64,000 nucleotides of DNA from assembly GCA_017411715.1 (NCBI GenBank), contig JAFQPO010000014.1, positions 70,161 to 134,160 on the forward strand, written 5' to 3'. Below the pieces are notes generated by a model that was not told the origin of the DNA, did no database searches, and saw only the letters and a program-made list of their open reading frames with translations. Shown piece by piece: positions 32,979 to 42,567 of the stretch. A program made the position numbers and the translations under genes. The DNA is from Bacilli bacterium. GTDB lineage: Bacteria > Bacillota_I > Bacilli_A > ML615J-28 > CAG-313. Within the stretch, counting starts at the first letter, position 1. Each line of letters opens with the position of its first letter.

Positions 32979-33007
32979 TTGACTATTTTGTAGAAAAATG
33001 GTATAAT
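32979..33007 (+). promoter_or_regulatory. Promoter of polC
   Basis: TTGACT (32979-32984), 17-nt spacer, TATAAT (33002-33007) with extended TGG. Confidence 0.8.
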
Positions 33008-33039
33008 TAGATAATAACATATTATATAGAGGTGCCCCT

Positions 33040-36000
33040 ATGTCTATGCAAAATGAAAAATGGTTAGATATTTTAGCATTAGCCGGAATCGAGGCTAATG
33101 AATTTTTGAAAGATGGAGAAATTAATGGTGTTAAATTGTTAGATGAAGGCACAATTTGGCAAATATATTTAAAATTCCCTAATATTATCGGCCCTAATGA
33201 AACTTTTAAAATGATGGATAAACTATCAAAATATTTTATTAGTCTTGCTCCATCAGTAACAAGAGTACAATTTTTCTATGAATATGAAAATGAAATATTC
33301 CAACCCGAAGAACTAGGTGCTTATTTTGAAAAAGCAATAGCTGAACTTGGAAGAAGTAATAAAAGGGTCCGTGTTTTTGAATACTATTCAAAGGAATTTT
33401 TAGAAAATAGAATTAATATTTATGTTGCCTCTCAAGATGACAAAGAAGTTGCTCTTGATGCGTTAAAATATGTAAAAGGTTTCTTTAATTGTTTTGGTTT
33501 ATCAAAAGTTACTTTTGAAGTTAGTGTGTCTGGATTTGAGATTGATGTTAAAGAAGATAGAATGCGTCAAATTGAACTTAAAAATGAATACGCTGATACA
33601 AGGATTCTAGAACAAAAGAAACGTGAAATTGCTACTCGTGATACTAAAACTGATACCAAAACTTTTAAAAATCAAAAAAGTAATGTGGCAATTCACCGAG
33701 AAATCTCTGAACTTCCTATTTCTAGTATGGAAGTTATGGAATTTAAACAAATTAATAGTACTGACCATGTTGAAGTAGAAGGTGTTTTAATTAGCGGTGG
33801 TGTTAAAAAAGCTGGCAAATATGAACTGTTTGAAGGTATTGTAAGTAATGGCCGCGACTCTATTGTTATTAAGCAATTTATTAATAATCGAAATGAGAAA
33901 TTCTATAAGAAGGAAATGACACCTGGTCATGATGTTACTGTCAAAGGGTCTATTCAATATGACAATTTTATTCATGATGTTGTTATTATGGTTACTGAAA
34001 TAACTTTAAAAGGGGAAGCAACTAAAAAAACTCGTTTAGATGATGCCCCAATTAAACGTATTGAATTGCATGCGCATACTAAAATGTCTACTTTAGATAG
34101 TGTTTTAGATGTTGAAGACTACGTTAAAACTGCTAAAAAGTTTGGCCATGATGCTTTAGCTGTAACTGATCACGCTAATTGCCATGTTTTACCAGAGTTT
34201 TTTTCTTTATGTCAAAAACATCAAATTAAAGCTATTGCGGGTGTAGAAGGTTATTACATTGATGATGATCGCTATAAGATTGCTTTAACAGATGAAGATA
34301 TTGATTTATCAGATGCGACATTTGTTGTATTTGACGTTGAAACAACTGGCTTCAGTGTGACATTTAATGAAATAATTGAAATAGGTGCTCTAAAAGTTAA
34401 AAATGGTATTATATTAGATAGTTTTTCAACTTTTGTTCAACCATCAAGACCTATATCAAAAGTCATTACTGATTTAACTGAAATTACAAATGACGATGTT
34501 GCGAATGCGCCAACAATTGAAGAAGTAATGCCAAAATTTGTTGAGTTTATTAATGATGCAATTTTGGTTGCTCATAATGCGACATTCGATACTGGTCATA
34601 TTTACTATCAAATGAAAAGATTAGGTCTTTATAAAAAAGATTTACCATGCATAGATACATTGCAACTTGCCAAAGCTATGTATAGTGATATTTTAAAACG
34701 TTTTAAATTATCTGAAGTTGCCAAAGGATTAAAAGTTAATGTTGAACAACAGCACCGTGCTTTATCCGATTCGCAAACAACAACTAATGTTTTCATGAAA
34801 ATGCTTGGCGATTTACAAGAACGTTGTATTTATAATTATAAAGATATTAATTCAGTAACAAATGTTAATGACGCATTTAAATTTATTATTCCAACACATA
34901 TTAATATTTTAGTAAAAAATAAAGCTGGTTTAAAGAATTTCTATAAAATAATTTCTGATAGCCATACTACACATTTCCATAAAGAACCACGTGTATTAAA
35001 ATCAGTTTTAGAGAAAAATCGTGAAGGATTATTAATTGGCAGTGGATGCTCAAGTGGTGAAATATTCAAAGCAGCTTTTGAAAAGAGCTATGAAGAATTA
35101 GTTGAAAAAATGAAATTTTATGATTATATAGAAGTTCAACCGCTTGAAAGTTATTTCCATCTAGCACAAAGAAGTGGTGAAGAAATTACAAAAATTCATA
35201 TTAAAGAAGCAATTTTAAGAATTATAGAAGCTGCTAAATCTCTTAATAAAATTGTTATTGCGACTGGGGATGTCCATATGTTAAATCGTGAAGATGGACA
35301 GTATCGTGAAATTTATATGTCAACAGCTCGCCCTGGTGGTGGTATTCATGAATTATCTGATATCTCAATGGCTCCGCCACTATATTTTAGAACAACCAAT
35401 GAGATGTTAGAAGCATTTAATTTCTTACCAATTGAAGTTGCTTATGATATTGTTATCAATAATCCACGTAAAATAAATGATATGATTGAAGCATATGATT
35501 TATTCCCACCTGGATTATTAGCACCACGTGATGATTTTATGTCTAAATATGGTGTACCTTCAATGGCTAAAGCTGTAGAAGAAATTAGTTATCAAACAGC
35601 ACACGAAAAATACGGAAGTCCTCTTCCTAAATATATCGAAGAACGCCTAGAAAAAGAATTAAAGAGTATTATTGGTAACAAATTTGCTTCTGTTTATTAT
35701 ATTTCTCATACTTTGGTTAAAAATTCCAATGAAAATGGATATATAGTAGGAAGTAGAGGATCTGTTGGTAGTAGTTTTGTTGCTACAATGATGAAAATTA
35801 CTGAAGTTAATCCATTAAAACCACATTATGTTTGTCCGCATTGTAAATTTGTTTTGATAAAAGATGTTGATGCAGATAACAATAATTATCCTGAATTAAT
35901 AAATAATTTACAAAATGTAAATACTGGTCAGGACTTACCAAAAGCAACCTGTCCAGTTTGTGGAAGCCATCTAATTGGAGATGGGGTTGATATTCCGTTT

Positions 36001-37509
36001 GAAACTTTCTTAGGATTTAAAGGAGACAAAACTCCAGATATCGATTTAAACTTTTCTGGGGAATATCAAGATAAAGCGCATTTATTCTGTCGTGATGTTT
36101 TTGGTATTGATAATTCCTTTAGAGCTGGTACAATAGGTACAGTTGCGGAAAAAACTGCTTTTGGATTTGTTCGCGGATATTTAGAGCGTAAAGGTAAAAA
36201 CTTTAGAGAAGCTGAAATTAAACGTGTTGCATCTGGTATTGTAGGCGCAAAACGTACAACAGGACAACATCCTGGTGGTATAATTGTTATACCGGATACT
36301 ATTGAGTATACTGATATTATTCCTGTTCAATATCCAGCTGATGATGTTAATTCAGCATGGCGTACATCCCATTATGAATATCATAGTTTCGAGAAGAACT
36401 TGTTAAAACTAGATATTTTAGGACATGATGATCCAACTGTAATTAAGCATTTAATGGATTTTGTTAAGATGTATCCTGATGAATTTCCATTTAGTACAGT
36501 AGAAGGTATTCCGTATACAGATCAAGAGGTCATTTCATTATTCTGTTCGAAAGATGCTTTACATCTAATTGGTAATGATGGTGATGATTTCAAGAGTGGA
36601 ACAATTGGTGTACCTGAATTTGGAACAAGATTTGTTCGAGAAATGCTAAATGACATTATGCCTAAGTCATTTGATGAAATAGTTAAAGTGTCTGGTCTTT
36701 CTCATGGTACTGATGTTTGGTTAGGAAATGCAAAAGATTTAGTATTAGGTAATAATATGACTGGTCAACCAATACCGTTTTCAAAAGTTATTGGTTGCCG
36801 TGATGATATAATGGTTGACTTATTAGCTGCTCATTTAGACCCAGCTGATGCATTTAGAATTATGGAAATGGTACGTAAGGGTAAAGGTGTACCAGAAAAA
36901 GATGTAAATTTATTAAGAGAATATAATGTTCCAGAATGGTATATTGATTCATGCCAAAAAATCAAGTACATGTTCCCTAAAGCCCATGCGACTGCATATG
37001 TTATTATGGCTTTAAGAATTGCATGGTTTAAAGTTCATCGTCCAATTTATTATTATGCGGCTTATTTTTCTCATCGTGCTAGTGCGTTTGATGTTGAAGT
37101 ATTATCAGCTGGTAGAAATGCTATAAGAAATAAAATAAATGAAATTCGTGCTAAAATTGATGCTAAAACTGCTTCAAATAAAGAAATTGATTTATTAGAT
37201 GAGTTACAAATAGCTTTAGAAATGTATTTAAGAGGATTTACTTTAAAACAAGTCGATATTAATAAATCTGCTGCTCATCATTTCGTGTTATCGGAAGACA
37301 AGAAGGGCTTGTATATGCCTTTTAGTGCAGTAGATGCTTTAGGTGATGCAGCAGCTCAATCAATTGTTGATGCTCGTAATGCTGCTCCATTCTCATCTAA
37401 AAAAGATGTTGAAAAACGTACTAAAATTACAAAAACTATATTTAATCGTCTTAAAGCAATCGGTGCTTTAGATGATTTACCTGATGAAGATGTGAACTAT
37501 TTATTATAA
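33040..37509 (+). CDS. polC: DNA polymerase III alpha subunit, PolC type
   Basis: The main replicative polymerase of low-GC Firmicutes, 1489 aa. Order of parts: N-terminal domains and an OB fold (to about 335), a PHP domain (ELHAHTKMSTLDSV near 342, then VTDHAN) interrupted by the DnaQ-like 3'-5' exonuclease (FVVFDVETTGFS near 428, HNATFDTGH, HRALSDSQTT), then the palm with a four-cysteine zinc finger (CPHCKF and CPVCGS near 930-980) and DKTPDIDLNFSGEYQ carrying catalytic Asp residues. Arrangement and length are as in B. subtilis PolC. The gene is monocistronic, with a strong promoter. Confidence 0.98.
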   Translation: MSMQNEKWLDILALAGIEANEFLKDGEINGVKLLDEGTIWQIYLKFPNIIGPNETFKMMDKLSKYFISLAPSVTRVQFFYEYENEIFQPEELGAYFEKAIAELGRSNKRVRVFEYYSKEFLENRINIYVASQDDKEVALDALKYVKGFFNCFGLSKVTFEVSVSGFEIDVKEDRMRQIELKNEYADTRILEQKKREIATRDTKTDTKTFKNQKSNVAIHREISELPISSMEVMEFKQINSTDHVEVEGVLISGGVKKAGKYELFEGIVSNGRDSIVIKQFINNRNEKFYKKEMTPGHDVTVKGSIQYDNFIHDVVIMVTEITLKGEATKKTRLDDAPIKRIELHAHTKMSTLDSVLDVEDYVKTAKKFGHDALAVTDHANCHVLPEFFSLCQKHQIKAIAGVEGYYIDDDRYKIALTDEDIDLSDATFVVFDVETTGFSVTFNEIIEIGALKVKNGIILDSFSTFVQPSRPISKVITDLTEITNDDVANAPTIEEVMPKFVEFINDAILVAHNATFDTGHIYYQMKRLGLYKKDLPCIDTLQLAKAMYSDILKRFKLSEVAKGLKVNVEQQHRALSDSQTTTNVFMKMLGDLQERCIYNYKDINSVTNVNDAFKFIIPTHINILVKNKAGLKNFYKIISDSHTTHFHKEPRVLKSVLEKNREGLLIGSGCSSGEIFKAAFEKSYEELVEKMKFYDYIEVQPLESYFHLAQRSGEEITKIHIKEAILRIIEAAKSLNKIVIATGDVHMLNREDGQYREIYMSTARPGGGIHELSDISMAPPLYFRTTNEMLEAFNFLPIEVAYDIVINNPRKINDMIEAYDLFPPGLLAPRDDFMSKYGVPSMAKAVEEISYQTAHEKYGSPLPKYIEERLEKELKSIIGNKFASVYYISHTLVKNSNENGYIVGSRGSVGSSFVATMMKITEVNPLKPHYVCPHCKFVLIKDVDADNNNYPELINNLQNVNTGQDLPKATCPVCGSHLIGDGVDIPFETFLGFKGDKTPDIDLNFSGEYQDKAHLFCRDVFGIDNSFRAGTIGTVAEKTAFGFVRGYLERKGKNFREAEIKRVASGIVGAKRTTGQHPGGIIVIPDTIEYTDIIPVQYPADDVNSAWRTSHYEYHSFEKNLLKLDILGHDDPTVIKHLMDFVKMYPDEFPFSTVEGIPYTDQEVISLFCSKDALHLIGNDGDDFKSGTIGVPEFGTRFVREMLNDIMPKSFDEIVKVSGLSHGTDVWLGNAKDLVLGNNMTGQPIPFSKVIGCRDDIMVDLLAAHLDPADAFRIMEMVRKGKGVPEKDVNLLREYNVPEWYIDSCQKIKYMFPKAHATAYVIMALRIAWFKVHRPIYYYAAYFSHRASAFDVEVLSAGRNAIRNKINEIRAKIDAKTASNKEIDLLDELQIALEMYLRGFTLKQVDINKSAAHHFVLSEDKKGLYMPFSAVDALGDAAAQSIVDARNAAPFSSKKDVEKRTKITKTIFNRLKAIGALDDLPDEDVNYLL

Positions 37510-37523
37510 TTATGTGATATCTA

Positions 37524-37551
37524 TTGTATTTTTATTAATTTTGAGTATAAT
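37524..37551 (+). promoter_or_regulatory. Promoter of the BaxI-type membrane protein
   Basis: TTGTAT (37524-37529), 16-nt spacer, TATAAT (37546-37551). Confidence 0.55.
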
Positions 37552-37586
37552 ATTATATGTAATATAAATTTGAAAAGGGGAATATT

Positions 37587-38393
37587 ATGAATGGATTAGG
37601 AAGTAATGGTGTGTTCCGCCGTGCGGCTGATTTATATAGTGGATATAGTGAAACAGCTACAATTGGTGGAGTTGCAAAAAAAACTTTATTGTTAATCATA
37701 ACTACTGTGATTAGTGCAATTGTGGGGATATTAATTGCGTTACCTTTAGTAGCAACTAGTTATTTAGGCTTTTACTTAGGCATTTGTGTTGTTGTTCCTT
37801 TAGCAACATTCGTAATGTCGATGTTCATGACTTTTAGTCCTAAATCTTCAAAAATACTTTCAATACCCTATTCTGCATTAGAAGGATTATCAATTGGATG
37901 TATTTGTGGTCTTGCTTTAATCTATTTTGCGGAAACTGGATTTTTGATTGTAGGTTTAGCATTTGTAATCACATTAGGAATGTTTTTAGGTGGTGTAATA
38001 TTATATTGCACTGGGACATTTAAAGTTACAAATGGCTTACGTAAAGTAATGTATGCTATTTTATTAGGATCTGTAATTGCATCTGCTTTAAGCTCTTTAG
38101 TTGCTTTAATCGGGTATTTATTCGGATTCTTTGATGCTGCATTCTTTGCATCAATCTATGAAGCTGGTTCGCCAATCTATTTAATAATGACTTTCGTTTC
38201 ATTACTTATGATATTTGTAGCAGGTATTTATATTGTTATTAGTCTTGATAATGCTACAAAGATAGTTGAAGCAGGTCTTGATAAAGAATATGAATGGTAT
38301 GCAGCATTCGGAATTATCTTAAATTTAATTTGGCTATTCTATCAAGTATTAAGATTCTTAATTATGCTATTTGGTGGTTCACGCCGTGACTAA
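37587..38393 (+). CDS. Bax inhibitor-1/YccA-like membrane protein
   Basis: A 268-aa protein with about seven helices. The N-terminal soluble start followed by GVAKKTLLLIITTVISA, the block TGTFKVTNGLRKVMYAI, and the C-terminal EAGLDKEYEWYAAFGIILNLIWLFYQVLR match the BaxI_1 (YccA-like) branch of the TMBIM superfamily. Related proteins are ion or proton leak channels or protease modulators; the role here is unknown. It is monocistronic, between its own promoter and a terminator. Confidence 0.8.
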   Translation: MNGLGSNGVFRRAADLYSGYSETATIGGVAKKTLLLIITTVISAIVGILIALPLVATSYLGFYLGICVVVPLATFVMSMFMTFSPKSSKILSIPYSALEGLSIGCICGLALIYFAETGFLIVGLAFVITLGMFLGGVILYCTGTFKVTNGLRKVMYAILLGSVIASALSSLVALIGYLFGFFDAAFFASIYEAGSPIYLIMTFVSLLMIFVAGIYIVISLDNATKIVEAGLDKEYEWYAAFGIILNLIWLFYQVLRFLIMLFGGSRRD

Positions 38394-38419
38394 ACTCGTG
38401 TATGACACGAGTTTTTTTA
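38392..38419 (+). terminator. Terminator after the BaxI-type gene
   Basis: AAACTCGTG (38392-38400) pairs with CACGAGTTT (38406-38414), then T residues. The left arm overlaps the stop codon. Confidence 0.85.
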
Positions 38420-38456
38420 TACTGGAAAATAATGTTAAATATTTTTATCATTAAAG

Positions 38457-38485
38457 TTGTGAAAATATGTCATTTGTGGTAAAAT
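38457..38485 (+). promoter_or_regulatory. Promoter of gap
   Basis: TTGTGA (38457-38462), 17-nt spacer, TAAAAT (38480-38485) with extended TGG. An AAGGAGGAA ribosome site follows. Confidence 0.75.
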
Positions 38486-38522
38486 ATATCCGTAAAAAAT
38501 TCAATAAGGAGGAATTTTAAAA

Positions 38523-39536
38523 ATGGCAGTGAAAATTGCAATAAATGGTTTCGGACGTATCGGTCGTTTAGCATTCCGTTTAATGTTTGGTTCTAATGAC
38601 TATGAAATCGTTGCTATCAACGACTTAACTGGTGCAGAAGACCTAGCTTATTTATTAAAATACGATACTGCACAAGGTCGTTATGTAGGACATACAGTAT
38701 CAAATACCGAAGATTCTATCGTTGTTGATGGAAAAGAAATTAAAGTATATGCACACAAAGATGCTAATGATTGCCCATGGGCTGAATTAGATGTTGACGT
38801 TGTTATTGAATGTACTGGTTTCTATGTATCAAAAGAAAAAGCAATGGCACACATCAATGCTGGTGCTAAAAAAGTTATCATCTCTGCTCCTGCAAAAGGT
38901 GTAGATATGACAGTTGTTTACAATGTTAACCATGAAAAATTAACAGGTGAAGAACAAATCATTTCAGCAGCTTCATGTACTACAAACTGCTTAGCTCCAA
39001 TCGCTAAAGTTTTAAATGACAATTTTGGTATCGTTAAAGGTTATATGACTACAGTTCATGCTTACACTGGTGACCAAAATACTCTTGATGCTCCTCATAA
39101 AAAAGGTATCAACTCTCGTCGTGCACGTGCTGCAGCAGCTAACATCGTTCCTACAACTACTGGTGCTGCAAAAGCAGTAGCAGAAGTATTACCAGAATTA
39201 AAAGGCAGACTTGATGGTAGTGCATTACGTGTTCCTACAGTAACTGGTTCAGTTGTTGACTTAGTTTGGGAACCTGCTAAACATGTTACAGTAGAAGAAA
39301 TCAATGCAGCTGTTAAAGCAGCAGTTAGCGAAACTTTAAACTATACTGAAGATCCAATCGTTTCAAGTGATGTTATTGGTCAAACTTGTGGTTCATTATT
39401 TGATGCACAATGCACTTCAGTTATGGAAGTTGAAGGAAAACAATTAGTAAGAGTTATTTCTTGGTATGATAACGAAATGAGTTATACTGCTCAAATGGTT
39501 CGTACTGCTAAATATCTTATTCAAAACATTAAATAG
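38523..39536 (+). CDS. gap: Glyceraldehyde-3-phosphate dehydrogenase, glycolytic type
   Basis: Oxidises glyceraldehyde-3-phosphate to 1,3-bisphosphoglycerate. It has the NAD-binding NGFGRIGR loop at residues 8-15, Asp34 in AINDLTG (NAD rather than NADP preference), and catalytic Cys152 in [11 protein letters not shown]. Length 337 aa is normal. Codons look better optimised than in the neighbours (for example few AT-only runs), as expected for a highly expressed gene. It is alone between a promoter and a terminator; pgk is not adjacent. Confidence 0.98.
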   Translation: MAVKIAINGFGRIGRLAFRLMFGSNDYEIVAINDLTGAEDLAYLLKYDTAQGRYVGHTVSNTEDSIVVDGKEIKVYAHKDANDCPWAELDVDVVIECTGFYVSKEKAMAHINAGAKKVIISAPAKGVDMTVVYNVNHEKLTGEEQIISAASCTTNCLAPIAKVLNDNFGIVKGYMTTVHAYTGDQNTLDAPHKKGINSRRARAAAANIVPTTTGAAKAVAEVLPELKGRLDGSALRVPTVTGSVVDLVWEPAKHVTVEEINAAVKAAVSETLNYTEDPIVSSDVIGQTCGSLFDAQCTSVMEVEGKQLVRVISWYDNEMSYTAQMVRTAKYLIQNIK

Positions 39537-39543
39537 TTTATAG

Positions 39544-39572
39544 AAAGGTTATGTTTGCATAACCTTTTTTTG
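39544..39572 (+). terminator. Terminator after gap
   Basis: AAAGGTTATG with CATAACCTTT (39544-39567), 4-nt loop, run of T. Confidence 0.9.
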
Positions 39573-39615
39573 TTTAATTTGGTATTATTATTCATATAAT
39601 AATTATGGTGATATT

Positions 39616-40665
39616 GTGTTGAGAAGAAATAATTTAATCAATGTCTTTTTTTTAATAATGATATTATATGGGCTAATACTACTTTTCCCAACTATCAAAA
39701 ATGTGACAAGTATCATATTAGAAGTTACACTTCCTTTTTTGGTAGGCTTTTTTATAGCTTATTTATTAGCTCCATTAATTTGCAAATTGTCTAATCGAAT
39801 AAACCGAAAACTAGCTGTTTTTTTAGTCGTTATTCTTTTTGTAATTGTTGTTGGATCATTATTTTTAATGTTTATACCAAATTTAATAAAAGAAGTAAAT
39901 CAACTCATTGAAATTATTCCTGATATCTTAATTAAATCGGAAATATTCATTGAGCAAATTTTAGAAAAATTACACTTAAATATGATAGATTCAAAGCAAA
40001 TTTTAGAAAAAGCAGAAGAGTTTTTATATGGAAGAATGAGTGAGGTAACATCAGTTTTATTAAGTATAGCACAGGTAACTGTCAAACTATTATTTTCTTC
40101 TGTACTTAGTTTTGTTACAGCAGTATATTTTTTACTTGATTTTGAAAATATTAAAAGTTATATCAAAAATAAGTTGGTCTCAAATAATCATACAATCCTA
40201 TATGATTTTTTAGTAGATCTAAATAATTTGTTAAGATCATATTTTAGAGGAGTGTTTTTGGTTGCTATCTTTTTATCCATTGTTTCAAGTATCTTTTTAC
40301 TAATTTTAAAAGTCCCTTTTGCAGCAATATTAGGAATTATGATAGGAATAACTAACATTATTCCGTATGTAGGACCATATATTGGTGGTGGATTTGCAGT
40401 TGCGTTAGGATTAAGTGTCTCGTTTAAAAAAGGAATTATTGTTTTAATAGGAATTATTGTAATTCAGGCTATTGAATCAATGTTAATAACCCCTAATGTT
40501 CAGGGAAAATCAGTTAATGTACACCCAGTTTTAGTATTATTTTTTATAATTTTATTTGGAAATTTATTTGGAATTTTGGGTATGATAATAGCTATTCCTG
40601 TACTTGCTTTTTTACAATCTCTTCTTAAAACATTAAAAATAATAGAAAATAATGGAAAAAGTTAA
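39616..40665 (+). CDS. AI-2E family permease (YtvI-like)
   Basis: A 349-aa membrane protein of the AI-2E transporter family with about eight helices. N-terminal pairs of helices (PFLVGFFIAYLLAPLI) are followed by a soluble-looking helical insert (about 95-150) and the conserved C-terminal block IIPYVGPYIGG, then IESMLITPNVQGKSVNVHP. Some members export AI-2, others are sodium/proton antiporters, and YtvI is linked to sporulation. I cannot choose among these. The start is GTG at 39616, 4-5 nt after a GGTGAT site. TTG at 39619 is possible. A -10 (TATAAT at 39595-39600) lies just upstream. Confidence 0.85.
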   Translation: MLRRNNLINVFFLIMILYGLILLFPTIKNVTSIILEVTLPFLVGFFIAYLLAPLICKLSNRINRKLAVFLVVILFVIVVGSLFLMFIPNLIKEVNQLIEIIPDILIKSEIFIEQILEKLHLNMIDSKQILEKAEEFLYGRMSEVTSVLLSIAQVTVKLLFSSVLSFVTAVYFLLDFENIKSYIKNKLVSNNHTILYDFLVDLNNLLRSYFRGVFLVAIFLSIVSSIFLLILKVPFAAILGIMIGITNIIPYVGPYIGGGFAVALGLSVSFKKGIIVLIGIIVIQAIESMLITPNVQGKSVNVHPVLVLFFIILFGNLFGILGMIIAIPVLAFLQSLLKTLKIIENNGKS

Positions 40666-40693
40666 AAAAATAATAAAAAAACGATTATTTAAT

Positions 40694-40722
40694 TTTACAA
40701 AAAACTGCTTTTATGGTATAAT
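40694..40722 (+). promoter_or_regulatory. Promoter of the membrane paralog pair
   Basis: TTTACA (40694-40699), 17-nt spacer, TATAAT (40717-40722) with extended TGG, then AAGGAGGG before the ATG at 40756. Confidence 0.75.
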
Positions 40723-40755
40723 AAGCTTGTAAATTTATAGGCTAAGGAGGGTCAT

Positions 40756-42564
40756 ATGATTACGACAAAAGGACAAAAGTTCATTATGCTTTTAATCGGT
40801 ATAGTATCTATGCTTTTAGCAGTGGCTACAATACTTCCTTTTAAAACTGTATTTGAACACGAAAAGATCTTTAATATTGAAATTGTTGTCAAACTTATTG
40901 TGATTCCAGTTTTAATATTATTACTTTCAATTTATCCTAATATGTATAAGTATCGCCAAGTAATTGGATATCGTGAACAATCTAAAGTTGTTAGCGTTAT
41001 GAGTTATTTCCCTGGTGTTAGTTATATTGTTGGGTTAATTGTTAATGCCTTATATGTTTTAACAAAAGGAGTAGAACCTCTTGGAATGACTTCTTGGTGT
41101 TTATGGTTTATCGTATTTGTGGTTGCACTTGTTGCGATTTGCTGTTTATTCCATGTGTTTACTCGTTTTGAAATGTTATTAGGTGTTACTGAACACGCTA
41201 TTTTAGATATTAGTTTATTTATTATTGGCGTTTGTTTTGCTGTGATGTCTTTCCAAATCACGAAAGCTTATCACAATACTATGCTACAAGAAGGTAGAAT
41301 CGGTGGTATTTACTTTACTATCATAGCTATTGCGACTTTAATTGGTTTTGGTCTACATATCAGAAATCTTATTAATTTGGTTAGTGATGATGAGGTCAAC
41401 ATTAGTATCAAGATGGCAGATTTAGATGCTACCTCATTTGTTGCGAAAACTGCAGAATATAATCGTGCTTATAACGATATTCTTGATGATTTTGAAGGTT
41501 ACTTCGGAGAACAAGGTGACTTAGATGTCTTAGTTGAAGAAGTTGAAGAAGATTCAGGAGAAGTTGAAGAAGATTATGAGGCTGCAAATACCGAAGAATC
41601 TGCTGAGGAAGTAGAATTAGAGGTTGTAGATGAATCATTAGAAGCTGAAGGGGAAGATCCTGCAGAAGAAGCAGAAAATCTAGAAGAAACTCCTGAAGCC
41701 GAAGGTCCTATCGCATCTTCTGTTACTGCTACTACTGACGAAGCTTTAGAAACACCTGAAATTATCGAAGAAGGAGAATTCTTCGAAGATGAAGTTGTTG
41801 AAATTATACGTGAAAGCGTTAAAGAAGTTGTTTCTGTTGAATATGTTGATGAAGAAGTTATTGCTGAATTAACTGAAGAACAACAATCTTTAATTGCCGC
41901 TAAGAAACAAGAAATTGAAGAAAAACGTGCTTTAATTGAACAAGAAGCTCTTGCTCTTGAAGCATCAGAAGCAGAACTTGCAAGTTTACGTGAAGGTATT
42001 GCACCTAAACAAGAAGAACCTGTAAAGGAAGCTGCTCCTAAAGTTGAAAAAGAACCTAAATCATTTGAACCTAGTTTCCGTTCATTAACTAATATTGCAA
42101 TGGGTATTCCTGGTGCTACTATTGTTCAAAATGAACAAAAAACTAGTACAAAATGTATGGTTGATCGTAAACCATTCTTATTAATGACTGATACACCAAA
42201 CAATTATCGTTTAGTTTTCTTTGCTGATTTAGATAAATTAGCAAACTGGATGATTGCTGAACCATCTATTGTTAAAGCTAAATCTCCTAAAGGTGATAAT
42301 TGGTTTAAAGTTGTTAATAAAGGACAAATGAAAGAAGAATTATTAGAAGACATTATTCTAAGTTCTCAAAAAGCATTATTGAAATTTAATGAAGAAGAAA
42401 AAGCTAGAAGAGCTGCTGCTCGTTTAGCTGCAAAATTAGAAGCAATGACTCCTGAACAAAGAGCACAATGGGAAGCTCGTGAAGCCAAGAAAGCTGAAAA
42501 AGCTAGAAAAGCTGCTGAACTTGCCCAAGCTGAAGCAGAAGAAACTAAAAAGGAGGAGGAATAG
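40756..42564 (+). CDS. Membrane protein with acidic linker and CyaY/MmcQ-like domain (paralog 1)
   Basis: I recognise no named family. The 602-aa protein has six membrane helices (about 9-29, 42-61, 84-104, 112-135, 147-166, 181-202), a Glu-rich low-complexity linker (about 238-430), and a globular domain at about 436-535. A charged Ala/Lys/Glu helix closes it. The globular domain has the order PGATI, DRKPFLLM, RLVFFADLDKLANWMI, NWFKVVNKG, then a final helix. This recalls the CyaY-like fold of MmcQ/YjbR proteins (KMFALL, lslKc, WnsV). It is paralogous to the next gene, 3 nt downstream. Role unknown. A membrane-anchored scaffold or stress protein is one guess. Confidence 0.75.
   Translation: MITTKGQKFIMLLIGIVSMLLAVATILPFKTVFEHEKIFNIEIVVKLIVIPVLILLLSIYPNMYKYRQVIGYREQSKVVSVMSYFPGVSYIVGLIVNALYVLTKGVEPLGMTSWCLWFIVFVVALVAICCLFHVFTRFEMLLGVTEHAILDISLFIIGVCFAVMSFQITKAYHNTMLQEGRIGGIYFTIIAIATLIGFGLHIRNLINLVSDDEVNISIKMADLDATSFVAKTAEYNRAYNDILDDFEGYFGEQGDLDVLVEEVEEDSGEVEEDYEAANTEESAEEVELEVVDESLEAEGEDPAEEAENLEETPEAEGPIASSVTATTDEALETPEIIEEGEFFEDEVVEIIRESVKEVVSVEYVDEEVIAELTEEQQSLIAAKKQEIEEKRALIEQEALALEASEAELASLREGIAPKQEEPVKEAAPKVEKEPKSFEPSFRSLTNIAMGIPGATIVQNEQKTSTKCMVDRKPFLLMTDTPNNYRLVFFADLDKLANWMIAEPSIVKAKSPKGDNWFKVVNKGQMKEELLEDIILSSQKALLKFNEEEKARRAAARLAAKLEAMTPEQRAQWEAREAKKAEKARKAAELAQAEAEETKKEEE
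42442..42485 (+). repeat. 44-nt direct repeat shared with paralog 2 (copy 1)
   Basis: Identical base for base to 44152-44195. It encodes AMTPEQRAQWEAREA in both proteins. Perfect identity between otherwise diverged paralogs points to recent exchange or strong constraint. Confidence 0.9.
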
Positions 42565-42567
42565 AAT

